From contig JANFNE010000009.1 in assembly GCA_024867545.1 (NCBI GenBank), positions 1 through 64,000 of the forward strand: a stretch of 64,000 bases of DNA. The letters are read 5' to 3'. The translations under genes and the position numbers were made by a program. The stretch comes from Phytopythium helicoides (taxonomy: Eukaryota > Oomycota > Peronosporomycetes > Pythiales > Pythiaceae). Below are positions 8,742-19,122 of the stretch, piece by piece (position 1 is the first letter of the stretch; each line of letters opens with the position of its first letter). The notes beneath the pieces are model-generated. The model made no database searches. It worked only from the letters and a program-made list of their open reading frames with translations, and was not told the origin of the DNA.

Positions 8742-9333
8742 TGTAATGGGCCCCATGTCCATTACATGACACAATCTGGTCACAGATTGGTGTCTGTGGC
8801 AGCAGACTGGTGTGAGACACACTCACGGGAGCAATCAATGATTGCGACCGCACGGAATGTTCTCGAAGCATTCTCGAGTGCTCTCTGCACACGTGTCTCT
8901 GTGCATGAAGATGGTTCCTGCTGGATTTCTATCTAGTGACGAAGCCGACGTGTCATTGTGGGTACATGTTAGTGGTTTCAACCAATCACAACGTGCCACG
9001 TGGCGGGAAAGAGGTTCTTTGTTGAAGAACCCGAAGCTCAAGTTCAAGTTCAAGTTCGAGAACATTCTCCTGGTCCAAGCTTCAAGTTCAACCTGATTCA
9101 ACCCAAGGTTTTATATTGCATTTGCAGGTTGATTGCATTTAACCCCATAGGACCCTAGTGGTTTTATGCTCGTAGGATTCAGGAACCATAAGCTTTTCAA
9201 TTCAGTTGCAAATTTGCCGTCTTCACCTCAAGTCTCCTTCCTCCTCCCTCCAAGTCGGGAGAGGCCAAGTCTTCCTCAAGCGCAAGCGTGTGTGCCGTGT
9301 TTTGGGGACTGTCGTGGACAGCGCCCCATTACA
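8742..9333 (+). repeat. 3' LTR
   Basis: 592 bp, matching the 5' LTR with two mismatches seen by eye (8823 and 9167). It is followed by the target duplication GTGGT. It may also carry an antisense promoter for the minus-strand ORF starting at 8674, which lies 68 bp away. Confidence 0.97.
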
Positions 9334-9797
9334 GTGGTCGGGCGCGGTTCCTCCGCTGGGCTTGGTCCAGTCCAGCGGCGGTACCGAGTTGCTGCCGTTG
9401 CTCCCTGGTGATAGTTTCGCCTCTGAGCCCGCGGTGAGTACCCTAGACTGTGATGTTTCACGCTCCTAGTCTCATCATTGAAGTGCAGATTTGTGACGGG
9501 GCACACAGCACTTCGCGCACGAGGAAGCGTGCAAGGCAATTCACTTGCCTTTAGTATAGGTTAACAAGTAACCAAATACACGTGTGCCGTTTGAGGCAAA
9601 ATGGAGACTGTATTAATGTATGCATTAAAGTGTTCATGAAATGGGTGGTTCCTACAACACACAATGCAAAACTACTTGACTAAAGTATGCAAGGCTCATG
9701 AGAGCCACTCAACCTCCGGCTCGTACTTAGCCGGAGGGCAATGGGTACACAACCCAGTGTAGCCATGGGCCGTACCCATGGGTACGTACCCGTGTAA

Positions 9798-10073
9798 CCC
9801 CGTTACAAGATTGGAGATCAAGATGGTGTCACTGCTAGCATTATCGACAGCACCGACGTCCCATATCCGAGTGGTAACGAGCACGACGGGATCAGCGCCA
9901 TGTTCACTGATGACGGCAGCTTCATGCAGAATGGAGACGACAGTTTCCTGCTAAAAGATGGTGTTGGCCCCGCGCTTGATAGTAATGTACATCTCATGGA
10001 TGTGAGAGATGGGAGCTCCTCTGATAGCCGTGGATGTCGCCTAAATGCTACTGACTCAAGGAAGCACGGGTAG
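9798..10073 (+). pseudogene. Unidentified coding remnant, 91 codons without start
   Basis: After the stop at 9795 a plus-strand frame stays open to TAG 10071. It has codon-like third-position bias and an acidic Gly/Asp-rich product (for example 'MFTDDGSFMQNGDDSFLLKDG' shortened here to its pattern FTDDGSFxxNGDDSF). No ATG begins it and I do not recognise the family. The 100 bases before it (9725-9800) are built of GGTAC/GTACC-rich near-palindromes that could be the end of a repeat element. It is probably a gene or transposon fragment. Confidence 0.3.
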
Positions 10074-11564
10074 GCGTCGAGGGCTGGCATCGAGTGTGAG
10101 CGCCTGTCGTATCCTTCACAGATTTTGGCCAATCAAGGCTATCGGCTCCCTTTTCCTTAACTCTGATTTTTGAGAGAAAGAGAGCCACCCGATAATTATT
10201 CGAAAAGGTTCGTGATTCTTGTTCTTATGTGACTGAACCCTAAATTATCAGAAAGAGCGGTTCACGATTTTTAGACGAATCATATGCCTCAGATTTTTTG
10301 GCTCGGGCTCGTTTCAGACGTGGTGTAGTGACACTTTTGTTTCCGACAGACAGTAAGCAGAATTGAGTTGATTTGGTCAGATTGCACTCACCATCGAGCA
10401 ACCTTGATTTCATTGCTTCGGACATTTTGTCGGATCAAAGCGACATGCATGACACTGACATGGGGAGGAGCCGTGAATGAAATGACAGTTTCCAACGTGT
10501 GAAGTAGAAGTAGGGATAGGGAAATTGAAACCTAAGACATTTATATGCACCCATCGTCGCTGCACCCCGAAACACTGATACACCTCCAGCTGCGCTCATC
10601 AAGGAATACTCAGTGACCAATTCATTCGCGACCACATTGGCTCCACCGGCTGCTCTCGTGAAATTCATACCGATCAACCACTATTCACAGCATAACGATT
10701 ATCAGAATACATCACCACAAGCACTAGACTCTGGATACGTGAGTCTACACACCTTCCAAGAGCACATTGTACAGTCTTTCTTAATCATAAATATCTTCAA
10801 GATCTCTACCAGTTCGTGTCTTCGTGTGATCCAGGCACCACTAGCCGGCACGACGACCAATGTGGGCCTGAAGACTCGCACAGGCAAGCATTACGCCACA
10901 CTCACAACGGTGAGCGTATCTTGAAATATGAATAGTTGGAGCTCAGTATGAATCTGGTGGTTCAATTGTTAAATTTAGGTCGTATCTGATGTTCATTTAT
11001 AATTGGGTACTGGATACCCAATTAGATTTTGGAAGACCGACATAGCCGATTTAAACAAGTAAATTCCTCTTCTTTTCATCTATAATTCTACAAATTTCAC
11101 TGAAAGCATTCCTGATACCTTCAAAGTATTTGGTTAGTGACTCCAAAAAAGTGTAAGTGAATTAAGCTTCCTCACAATTTGTGCGAGACGACGCATAGAG
11201 AATTACATTGATAAGAGCTCCGAACTCATGGCGATGAACTAAATGTTTTGTGTCTAATCAAGGACGAGAGTGTTACCCTAATGGTGGGACAGTTTTTCTA
11301 GGCTGCATTCAGGAGAGCAATTCCGCATGTAAGGCCGTTGTCACCCTCAACGAGTAAACAAGAGTTGTCCTTCTTTAAATCAGTTCATGATCACGCTGTC
11401 CTTGCACGAAATTGCCAAGCCGAAGCTTCCAGCCCTATGGCTTATCATTGTATTTAACCAGACCAGCCTGAAGATCTACCAAAATTGTTGCCAAGTGGAA
11501 GCGAGGTAGTCCGGAATCACGATATTTCTACCTTTTTCTACCTCATTCGCTGTCAGCTTACATA
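10074..11564. other. AT-rich intergenic stretch with one coding-like patch
   Basis: Mostly AT-rich with no supported gene. At 10560-10735 the plus frame reads two similar Pro/Ala-rich segments ('PPAALIKEY', 'PPAALVKFI') and ends at a good donor (ACGTGAGT near 10738). A second open patch at 10830-10915 ends at another donor-like GGTGAGCG. This may be a decayed two- or three-exon gene. I cannot assign it. Confidence 0.4.
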
Positions 11565-12160
11565 AAAAAATACTATACCAGAAACGACTGTGTGTGTGTG
11601 TGTGTGTGCGTGTGTGTCCACGGTACTACAACACAAATCGCCACGCACTCCAAGCAAAATCACTCGATGATATATTCAGTATAATGTTTTTTAATAGACC
11701 TGACCTGGTACAAAAGTGCCAGTCAAAAATGCGCAAGTGCGCCACGTGAGCGGCGGAGCTGCCCCCACCGCCGGACTATCAGGCAGGGAGGACCCCAGTC
11801 AGCACGAGTGCGTCTGCTGCCACGTGCTCCTCTCCTTTGACAGGTTCCCGAATTGGGCAGCGGGGAGGAGCGCACGGCGCAGATGCACCGCTTACATTAA
11901 CGGGCCGAACAACCGCCTGTTCTGGCGGCGGGAGGCCCCAGCGCTGCCACCGCCACCTCCTCCGCCGACAGCGAAGGAGCGCGGCGCGCAACGACTTGCG
12001 GTGCTGGCCGAAACGCTGGGGCCAACGCCACCGCCACCAGGCCCACCTCCCCCGCCGCCACTACCACCAGCAGCACGGCGGCAGCGGTCTCGCCGCCGCT
12101 GGTGCGTCCGCAAGCGCCAGAAGCGCCGACGTGATCAGGCCACGGCGGTATACCTTTAGT
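11565..12160 (+). pseudogene. Zinc-finger-like small gene, decayed copy A
   Basis: The locus shares its 5' flank (ACTATACCAGAAACG... and CACGCACTCCAAGCAAAA) and coding sequence with copy B at 12.9-13.5 kb. The best frame reads a CxCC...FDRFP...RRRC motif (near 11800-11890), like the single zinc ribbon of recruited endonuclease-VII/HNH-type proteins, followed by a Pro-rich tail with runs of 7-8 prolines and a basic C-terminus. The N-terminal reading, aligned to copy B from ATG 11730, hits TGA where copy B has a Cys codon, and the zinc-finger motif lies in another frame, so this copy is frameshifted. A (TG)n tract sits in its 5' flank at 11589-11617. Confidence 0.5.
11589..11617. repeat. (TG)n microsatellite
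   Basis: A TG dinucleotide tract with one C interruption, absent at the equivalent place of the paralogous locus near 12925. Confidence 0.85.
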
Positions 12161-12899
12161 TCTTTCTAATTAATAAAATTTGAAAGGTTCCACTTCATTT
12201 CAGTGCATCTTCGTTTAATGTTGTGATATGTAATGACTTTTCGTGTTACTACTGATAAGGGATATCACAGTAATTTTCGACGCGTGTCTAACGCAAAAAC
12301 GGCAGATCGGGCAAGCATGGAGACGTCGGCAAGGTGCGCTGCGTGTTGCATGTTTGTATATGCATGTGAACCACACCCGACGGGACCAAGCCTCGCACAG
12401 ATCGTCCGAGGCCACTTGGGCGTTGGTGGGGGCAGTGTATATAGCACTACGTGATGGGGGTGGAGCCCATGCGTAGAGGGGGCACGGTACTAAGGGGCTT
12501 GGCCCACCGTTTACTTGCCATTTTAATGGTATAGAAAACGAGACTACTTACTGGGAGGTATACATCCGGCGGCAATCCTCGTAATTTTTACGGGTTACAG
12601 CCCCAGGTGCCTGTCTATTGACCATAACTGCCCTCGTAACACAACGCCAAGGAGCGGCCGAGCTGCAAATATGGGATCTCCCCGGGATTTCCCATATTTT
12701 CCTGATTAAACCAGTAAATGGTTTTTTAGTTGATTCACCAAAGGATATCGCACAAAACCCTGTTAGTGCGGCCACCTGCCCCGGGAATAGACATCAGATG
12801 ATGCAAAACCGCTCCAGTTCGCCGTTGCAGTGGGATATGCGACTATCATACTGAGATGGAGTTTTAAAGCGGGGTCGAGCAGTAAGAAAACAAAAATAT
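12161..12899. other. Spacer between the two duplicated loci
   Basis: No gene supported. Short ORFs on both strands lack family features. The stretch 12600-12850 is balanced in composition and may be another decayed unit, but no homology inside the window was seen. Confidence 0.5.
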
Positions 12900-13486
12900 A
12901 CCTTAAAATACTATACCAGAAACGTCTGCGTCCCTGTTTGTGGTATGCACGGTACTAACGCACAAATCGTCACGCACTCCAAGCAAAACCACTGGTCAAT
13001 ATTTCAGTATACTCATTTCAGATATTTTTAATTACTTAAGCGAGAGTACTGAACCTTAAAGAACTGGACTGGTGCGAAGGCACTAAACGTGCACTGCCAT
13101 GACGGCATGCGCGACGTGCCAGGCGGTGCTGCCCCCGCCTCCAGACTACCAGGCGGGGGCGAACCCATACAGCACGAGTGCGTGTGCTGCTGTGTCTGCT
13201 CCCATTCGACCATTTCCCCAAGTACGGGGCAGAGAGGAGCGCACGGCGCTGCAACGCGTGCCCGGAGGGACCTGCAAGGCGTGCGCTATGGAAGCGCGCC
13301 CCGCCAGCCCCTTCACACCCACTAACCGCGCACGAGGCTGGTCTCGAGCGGTTCAGGGTGGTAAACTGGACCTTGGGCCCGCCACCCCCACCGCCCCCAC
13401 CAAAGCACGAAGCACCCACCAAAGCATCCGCACAAGTGCCAGCGTCAGCGCTGCCTGCATGCCGCCAAGTGGCTGGGGTGTAGCAC
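12900..13486 (+). pseudogene. Zinc-finger-like small gene, decayed copy B
   Basis: Paralogue of copy A. From ATG 13099 the frame reads a C-x2-C start ('MTACATCQAVLPPPPDYQAG'), then shifts; the downstream part is in frame with 13178 and carries 'CLLPFDHFPKYGAERSARRC' and NAC, the second Cys pair, a basic segment and 8 prolines. So the complete protein would have two Cys pairs separated by an LPFDHFP core, and at least one frameshift breaks it. Both copies being broken in different ways suggests an old duplicated repeat gene, perhaps transposon-borne. Confidence 0.5.
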
Positions 13487-13691
13487 CAGTGACCTGTCCA
13501 TTGACCATTACACTCCTATAACACAGCACCCGTATGGGCCGTACTGCACTCCCTTCCTGAGCTTTTAAGCTTGGTGATTCAGTTAGGATATCGCAACAAG
13601 ACCATTCAAGACCTTAACTTTAACCCTACTGGCAACCCTATTGGGTATTTTATGGATCTGCCTACGCCTATTGGGTAGTTTTGGTTATGGT

Positions 13692-14007
13692 TTAGCTAGA
13701 GTTGGTTCCATTCTCGCCACACCCGCGTGTGTTGAAAAACGTGACGTTATCTAAAGCGGACGCCCAAAATAGCTCTTTCTTCGTCTTGCCCCGCACGGAC
13801 TCAACGTACCGCTTGATGTGGATTTCCCACAGGCCGTCGTTAGTGTTGGTGTGGGTGCCCAACACCTGGTCCTCAAAGTTGAGGCTGTGGTTCACCAAGT
13901 CGTGGTCATAGCGCATGCTCGCCAAGTAGTGGTTGTTGTTGAGGGTGTGGAGCTTACCTCCACGCTCGCACACATACGTCGCATACATGTCGGGCAAGAT
14001 CTTGGTT
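13692..14007 (-). pseudogene. Transposase C-terminal remnant, Merlin/ISXO2-like
   Basis: The minus frame starts after a plausible acceptor (CTGAAACAG, cut at 14008) and is open to TAA 13694-13692. It contains 'DLVNHSLNFEDQVLGTHTNT' followed by 'NDGLWEIHIKRYVES', matching the VNHS...THTNTIEGLW...K signature of the ISXO2-like DDE transposase domain, which in eukaryotes is found in Merlin elements. The final catalytic acid in this family lies in the TIExxW box, here NDGLW, so D replaces the usual E. The N-terminal two thirds of a transposase are missing. No terminal repeats could be assigned. Confidence 0.6.
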
Positions 14008-14689
14008 CTGTTTCAGCAACATAGTTAGAAATCAATAATTGATATCGAAGTCCAATACGTACCCAAGTTTGATGAATTCTTTGATTACTGGTATCCGTGC
14101 TAGACAAGTTTCCGGTCAGGCCATGTATCTAATAATTGCAAACTATACAGATTCTAGTAAGAACACGAGACGGTGTAGCTCACTCAACTGCTTTGAGCTC
14201 CACTGGATTACAGGAATGCGGGCAGGAGGACGCTCAGTCGGAAGAGGAGGTCACTGTGAGTATTTTAAGCTCTCACTCGCCTCTGAACGTTTCATTCTCG
14301 ATCGGTTAGAGAGCACCAAAGTCGACCATGGCTCAGCCTGCCCACGAGCCTGCTCAAGACAGAGAAAAGGACAGTAAAGGTAAGAGGTTGGAGAGAAGCT
14401 TGGAGAGAAGCTTGGAGTTAGGTGGCAAATCGAGAAGTGATCGTGTTAAGAGTCGAGCTCGGGCGTCGAGCTCAGCTACTCGTCTTCCTCGACCGCGCCA
14501 TTGGCGCTTTCTCTAGGTAGACTACGAACATGCAGACCTGCAAAGAGCTGGAGTGGCTCGCCCCGCCGATCACACCAGGGTTACTGTTGTGGTCAGCGAG
14601 GGTACTAGTGCTCACGCGAGCAGCGGTGGTTGAAGTGAGGGGTAAGTGGGTTGCACTCCTGCTCGGGCTACGAGCAGATTCAACTAAGA

Positions 14690-15400
14690 CGCTGCCACAA
14701 TACTCGAACATTCCAGTGCCGAGCCAGTCCAAGATGTTGCTGCGATACCCATACCGTTCGGTGTTGAGTCCGTCCATGATCCTGCTGCGTTGCCCGTGCC
14801 GTTTAGCGTCGTGCCCACCCAGGACACAATAGTGACCGAGCCGACAAGCTACCACCCCACTTCCCAAGAAAGAATGAGCGCATTATGCGCGCCATCACAG
14901 CTTGCAATAAAGGAATGACAGTCCGGGAAGCCGCTTTGCGCTTCAGCGTTGGTCGCGACGCTATACTGCAGCGAGTCAATGGCTGCTTGCCTGTTGTGTG
15001 CCAAAAAATCTCAAGGACCACCTACATTACTGAAGGTGCCACCATCGAGTATCGCTCCACGCACGGCATGTGCATTGGCACAGCTGAATTTCGTGACCTA
15101 GTCCGACAATCAGCTCTTGCAACGTCTTTCAAGGAGATTGTAGTCGACTTTTCCAATGCAAAGTGGATTCAACGGTGGGTGAAGTAGCACTCTCATTTGA
15201 TCTCATATCGAAAGGGTCAGATTCTCGACATTAAACGCGCGGAGTGTTCTACTGAAGAGACTGCGCGCTACTACTTCAACAATTTAAGTGCGGCGGTCAC
15301 TGGGCTAGGCCTGGCCAACAAGCCGAGCAATATCTGGAACTGCGACGACACTGGCATGACAGCTCAGGGCCTTGGCGGCGAGAAAGCCCCCATACACTAA
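14690..15400 (+). pseudogene. pogo-like transposase remnant
   Basis: From ATG 14885 the frame encodes a psq-type helix-turn-helix ('GMTVREAALRFSVGRDAILQ'), the DNA-binding module of pogo/Tigger transposases. The same frame is stopped once, by TAG 15185, then continues with 'RKGQILDIKRAECSTEETA' and 'NIWNCDDTGM', the region around the first catalytic Asp (usually N-x-DETG). The rest of the DDE domain is missing. A Pro/Val-rich open stretch lies upstream at 14690-14880 in another frame. This is an inactive fragment of the Tc1/mariner superfamily. Confidence 0.6.
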
Positions 15401-15423
15401 AGAGAATTGCGAACGAGAACGGT

Positions 15424-15777
15424 TTTCTAACTTCACATCATTTTGATGCACATTGGTGGATCGATCGATCTGGTGCACCAGTTTGTACATCTGACGTAAT
15501 TCTTGATCCTCTTCGCATTTCTGAGCGCAGGGCCGAGAGAAGACGAGTGAGGAAAGCTGTTCGTGCAGGACCAACACGAGATTCAGGACGTGGACGGCGA
15601 GCATCTAACAAATTAATGTCAGGATTTGAGCAGTCTGACGCAAACAATGGAAACATAGGCTCAACAACAATAGTTCTAGGCTCAATGATTCAGGCTTTGA
15701 ATGGCCTGTCTGCTTCGTCGAGCCAACCACTACCTACGTTGTCGACGGCAATTGCTCGAGGAGAGAGGAGGCCATGA
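15424..15777 (+). pseudogene. Unidentified transposon-like protein tail
   Basis: About 118 codons are open on the plus strand to TGA 15775. The product begins 'HHFDAHWWIDRSGAP', has a basic Arg cluster ('ISERRAERRRVRKAVRAG', then RGRRASNK), and ends Ser/Leu-rich. The basic GRxR-type tail resembles the C-termini of MULE transposases, but this is weak. It could belong with the pogo-like fragment just upstream or be a separate element. Confidence 0.3.
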
Positions 15778-16034
15778 CGCCTCCCTCAACTTCGTTATCA
15801 TCCTTGCAACCCCGGGACATGATACACACTACTTTGGCATGTCGACATGGGCCTACGACTTTCAGGTGCAGTATATCCCCTTTGGTGCGCTTGCCTTTCG
15901 TAGACGTCGTATCATTCGATAAATTCGTGTGATTGGTCAAATATACATGCATACTAATTAATGATTGGCCAGACCATTCAACGAAACAATTGCATTGGCT
16001 GAAATTACCAGCGACTTTGACCTACACATGCAAA

Positions 16035-16613
16035 TCACTTGTGCTTCACGAATCGGTACTTGCGCAGGCCACCGCGGTGCTTGAACGTAACCGGAGGGTC
16101 ACACAAGCCGCACGAGAACTCACCGCACTCGTTGCTGCGCCGTTTCTCCCTGTTTTCCTTGAACTCGGGGTTCTTGGTGCAGCGATAGCGGTGCTGCCGA
16201 GCAGAAGCAGAGGTCGAGTACTCCTTCTCGCAGCCCGGGTGCCCACACAGGAAGAAGGGCTTGGCTCCACTTGTAACAACATCAGGAGCCCATGCACGAT
16301 CAGGAAGAGTGACGTAGGCGTGCAAACTATTGTTAGTCCGTGCGTAGGATGCCCCTCCATGTAGCAGACCACTGCGAAAAATGATCGCGTGGCCTCGTGG
16401 GATCATCACAACGATCCCGTCGCCCTCAATTTTGTAGAAACTGCCAGGATATACCCGTAGCTTGGTCTCTGGCATGAGGGAGACGATGACGGAAGCGTTG
16501 AACCCACCCTCGAACTTGGACACCGCACGACTCATGTCTTCAGCTGTGAAGCACCGGCCATTGTTACTGTGTCGACTTGACACCTGGAGTCCGTTCCAGC
16601 CACCTCCGTGTCT
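16035..16613 (-). pseudogene. 5'-truncated oxygenase-like/C2H2 zinc-finger protein fragment
   Basis: The minus frame is open from 16613 (after TAA) to 16035 without a proper start; the only early start is GTG. The product has 'VVMIPRGHAIIFRSGLLHGG' followed by ASY and a later H-A-Y, the double-stranded beta-helix pattern of 2-oxoglutarate/Fe(II) dioxygenase-like proteins (GDxxxFxxxxxHxGASY...RLHxY). After it come two Cys/His fingers ('CGHPGCEKEY...HRYRC' and 'CGLCDPPVTFKHRGGLRKYR'). The conserved part looks intact, so the copy is a clean truncation. Similar oxygenase-plus-finger proteins are, as far as I recall, multicopy in oomycetes. Confidence 0.55.
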
Positions 16614-17049
16614 TTATACACGTACCTGTCGTATATTATACGTTAGGAATGAATGGCTGGTACACAAGGACATCCGCAAGGCCGATAAACTGAATTCACT
16701 TCGTCTTTTGCCGTCTCTTCTGCTGTCTCTCTCTTTCTCTCACTCTCTCCTTGCTCCCGCTTCCACAACATACTCTGCACAGTATAAGGAAGAATAACAA
16801 TAACAATATTTGATGTCGTAATTGAAATGTTTTATTTTATTAGTGCATAGTTTAATTTGTTGTGAGTATGTATTGAAATTATTGATTTGTGCTTTGTAGT
16901 TTTGCTCTGGCACCGAGGTGAGCGCATCGAGACGGACAGCGCAGGAGCACGTCAATGCTCAGCGCTCTCCACCACCAAATCGGAGTTCGTTAAATTGGTA
17001 GGCGTGACACCAATGTACAGCTCAGCGAGGAACAGTCCATTTTACATGC

Positions 17050-17071
17050 CGAGAGAGAGAGAGAGAGAGAG
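17050..17071. repeat. (GA)n microsatellite
   Basis: A perfect GA tract of about 11 units inside non-coding sequence (16614-17738). The remainder of that stretch holds no supported gene. At 17455-17575 the words CCGAGATCCTACCGGA occur twice, about 85 bp apart. Confidence 0.9.
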
Positions 17072-17738
17072 ATACTACAGTACACCCTCTGGGGTGCACC
17101 TTAGATTCGATGTTGGTCGTGTTCTCTAGTGCGCTTCAACCCAGTCGAGGCACCGGAGTGAGATCGCCATGAAAATGGAGGGTGATTCGCCGCTCATCGA
17201 TAACGTCTGGGTTGACCACAGTTCTTTCCGCAGTACTGTGTACTGTATGGACTGTCCGCGGCTGCTGCTCGAGGACCCTATCGTCATCGTCGATGCGACG
17301 ACGACTCAAGACGTCGCAACAACAGCCGACCCTCACCGCAGCAGTGCAATGCCACACAGTTCAACCGTGCAATGGCATCCTAGATAAATCTCTGTATATC
17401 TGCGAGTCCGTTCTCATACAGCTGGATATGTAGAATCGAGGGGTCCTTGGGCGTCCACGAACCGAGATCCTACCGGAGAGACCAGCGACGCCATGTGCCC
17501 ATGTCTCAATAGATAGAACTGCATGTCATTGAAGGAGCGCCATGACCCGAGATCCTACCGGAAGAGACGAGCCTAGCCATATGTAGTCTCATTGTGGCCC
17601 CCAAGGCACCGTTATGCGCGACCGGGTGGTAAACAGCATGACTGCAGTGCCCGTATCTTCAGTGGCGGAGCACAGGCCCATGGCAGTTGACATTTCACCT
17701 CTTCCAGCTCAAGCTCCCTCTCCATCCAAGCACCAGCC

Positions 17739-18244
17739 ATGCGCTTCGCCTTCCTCTTCGCTGCCCTCGCCGCCCCTGCCATCGTTTCCGCGACGCTTGA
17801 CCCAGCGTCGTCCAACACCAAGGGATACTGCCCCAGCACGTACAACTGCAGCGCGACCAAGGTGTCCAAGGCGATCCAGGCAGCCGAGTGTTCGCACAAC
17901 ACGCGCACGTCCACAACGCAGACCTTTGCGGTCTTCGTCCAGGATCACCAGTACGATGGCAACAACGGCTACCCGTACGGCACGTGCTCGGCCTACACCT
18001 GCGACCCTCCTACCTCGGATGAGATGGAGGCCAACGCCGACTGCTGGACGTTCTTTTGGAGGTAAGCAAGCGTATAATTCGCTGTTAGACATTTAGGACA
18101 CTAAACCCACTTGTGCTTTCCCACAGCGGCAACGGAACAGACAGTGGCGTTGGCACGGGCTGCATCAAGGATCCGACCACGGGTGACTGCGGTTGCGAGA
18201 ACTCGGACGGCACGTTCGTCGCTGACAGCAGCAGCTGTGTCTAA
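17739..18244 (+). CDS. Secreted 10-cysteine protein, paralogue 1
   Basis: Two exons, 17739-18061 and 18127-18244, encode 146 residues; the 65-nt intron (GTAAGC...CCACAG) splits an AGC codon and the phase closes exactly. Residues 1-18 form a signal peptide (MRFAFLFAALAAPAIVSA). The mature protein has ten Cys, consistent with five disulphides, and Trp/Phe before the splice site. It should act outside the cell. I do not recognise a named family; small Cys-rich secreted proteins of oomycetes are often effectors or wall proteins, but nothing here proves either. Paralogue 2 lies at 24338 with the same exon lengths and a shared promoter-proximal sequence (ATTTCACCTCTTCCAGCTCA). Confidence 0.88.
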
Positions 18245-19122
18245 CTCCCCGTTGTTCTCGTGACCGTCTTCGTACACTACTGTCGCGTAATGTAGGCGCC
18301 AACCTAGCGGTGGGCAGCACATTGTTTGTTGTGACGTGAGTCAAAAGAGATCTCAATACCAAAAGCACCAACAGAGAATTCAAACATCCACAATGGATGC
18401 TCCAATCGGTGGTCTCTAGCATGGCCTGCCTTCAGCACAATGGGACCGCCGTATGTATTATATCATTGCCAATGATCCATTGCGTCCGATTACAAGCAGT
18501 ATGAGTCACTACTATTGATCGCATCAAACCGGAAGCGGCATAGTGACTCGATTTGAACATTGGATAAGCGAGTTCCGCCGGGCACTACAGATCTCTCGCT
18601 TGCTCTCAGGGTTGTTGAGTGGACTTATCTTCAAATTAGTCCACTCAACAAGGAGTTCTGCTCGCCGTCCAGGACTGGGATGCTGGCAACCAGTCTATCG
18701 ATGCTCAGGTGACTCGTAAATTTGCTTTCACGATGAATGTGCCCGAAGGCTGGGGTGCAAAGTGCTGTCCGTGAACATTATTGGCTTCAAAACGGAAGAT
18801 GGCGTGGTGGCAATACTTTGAGTGAGTCGAGCGAGCGCACTCCGGCACGATTAGCACATCCAGGAGCGTCGAAATGTTGACCAGAAACACGGTGTTCAAC
18901 GACGCACTACTGTAGTGGAGTCATGGTAATCGGGAGCACAATGTGCTTTGGCGATGTGGCGGCGGAATAGAATAAGTCTGCCTTTGTGGACGGTAACTAT
19001 TGCCACAAATGCCTACACTCTAGTTCCGAGACGCATCCCTTTTGGTACATTTGAGAGTTTGGAGCAGTTGGCGAATCCTGCGCGCATTCGGTGATAAACA
19101 GTTGCGCCACTAATGCCGTGCT
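18245..19122. other. Intergenic stretch with a perfect 14-bp hairpin
   Basis: No gene supported. TTGTTGAGTGGACT (18612-18625) and its exact reverse complement (18638-18651) flank a 12-nt loop. It lies about 370 bp after the secreted-protein gene, too far for a simple terminator. It may be a foldback remnant. Confidence 0.6.

Larger units (their letters stand above)
1838..9333 (+). mobile_element. Complete Ty3/gypsy chromovirus retrotransposon
   Basis: A 7,496-bp element bounded by 592-bp LTRs that begin TGTAAT and end ATTACA. The flanks carry a 5-bp target duplication GTGGT (1833-1837 and 9334-9338). Internal order is primer-binding site, gag, -1 frameshift signal, protease, reverse transcriptase, RNase H, integrase, chromodomain and polypurine tract. 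This order (integrase after RT) with a C-terminal chromodomain defines the chromovirus branch of Metaviridae-like elements. I found two LTR mismatches (T1919/C8823, C2263/T9167), so the insertion is very recent and the copy looks autonomous. Confidence 0.97.

Noticed and set aside
11716..12159. Single intact proline-rich gene at copy A
   Set aside because: The apparent start is GTG, and comparison with copy B shows that the N-terminal part lies in another frame, so it is a broken copy.
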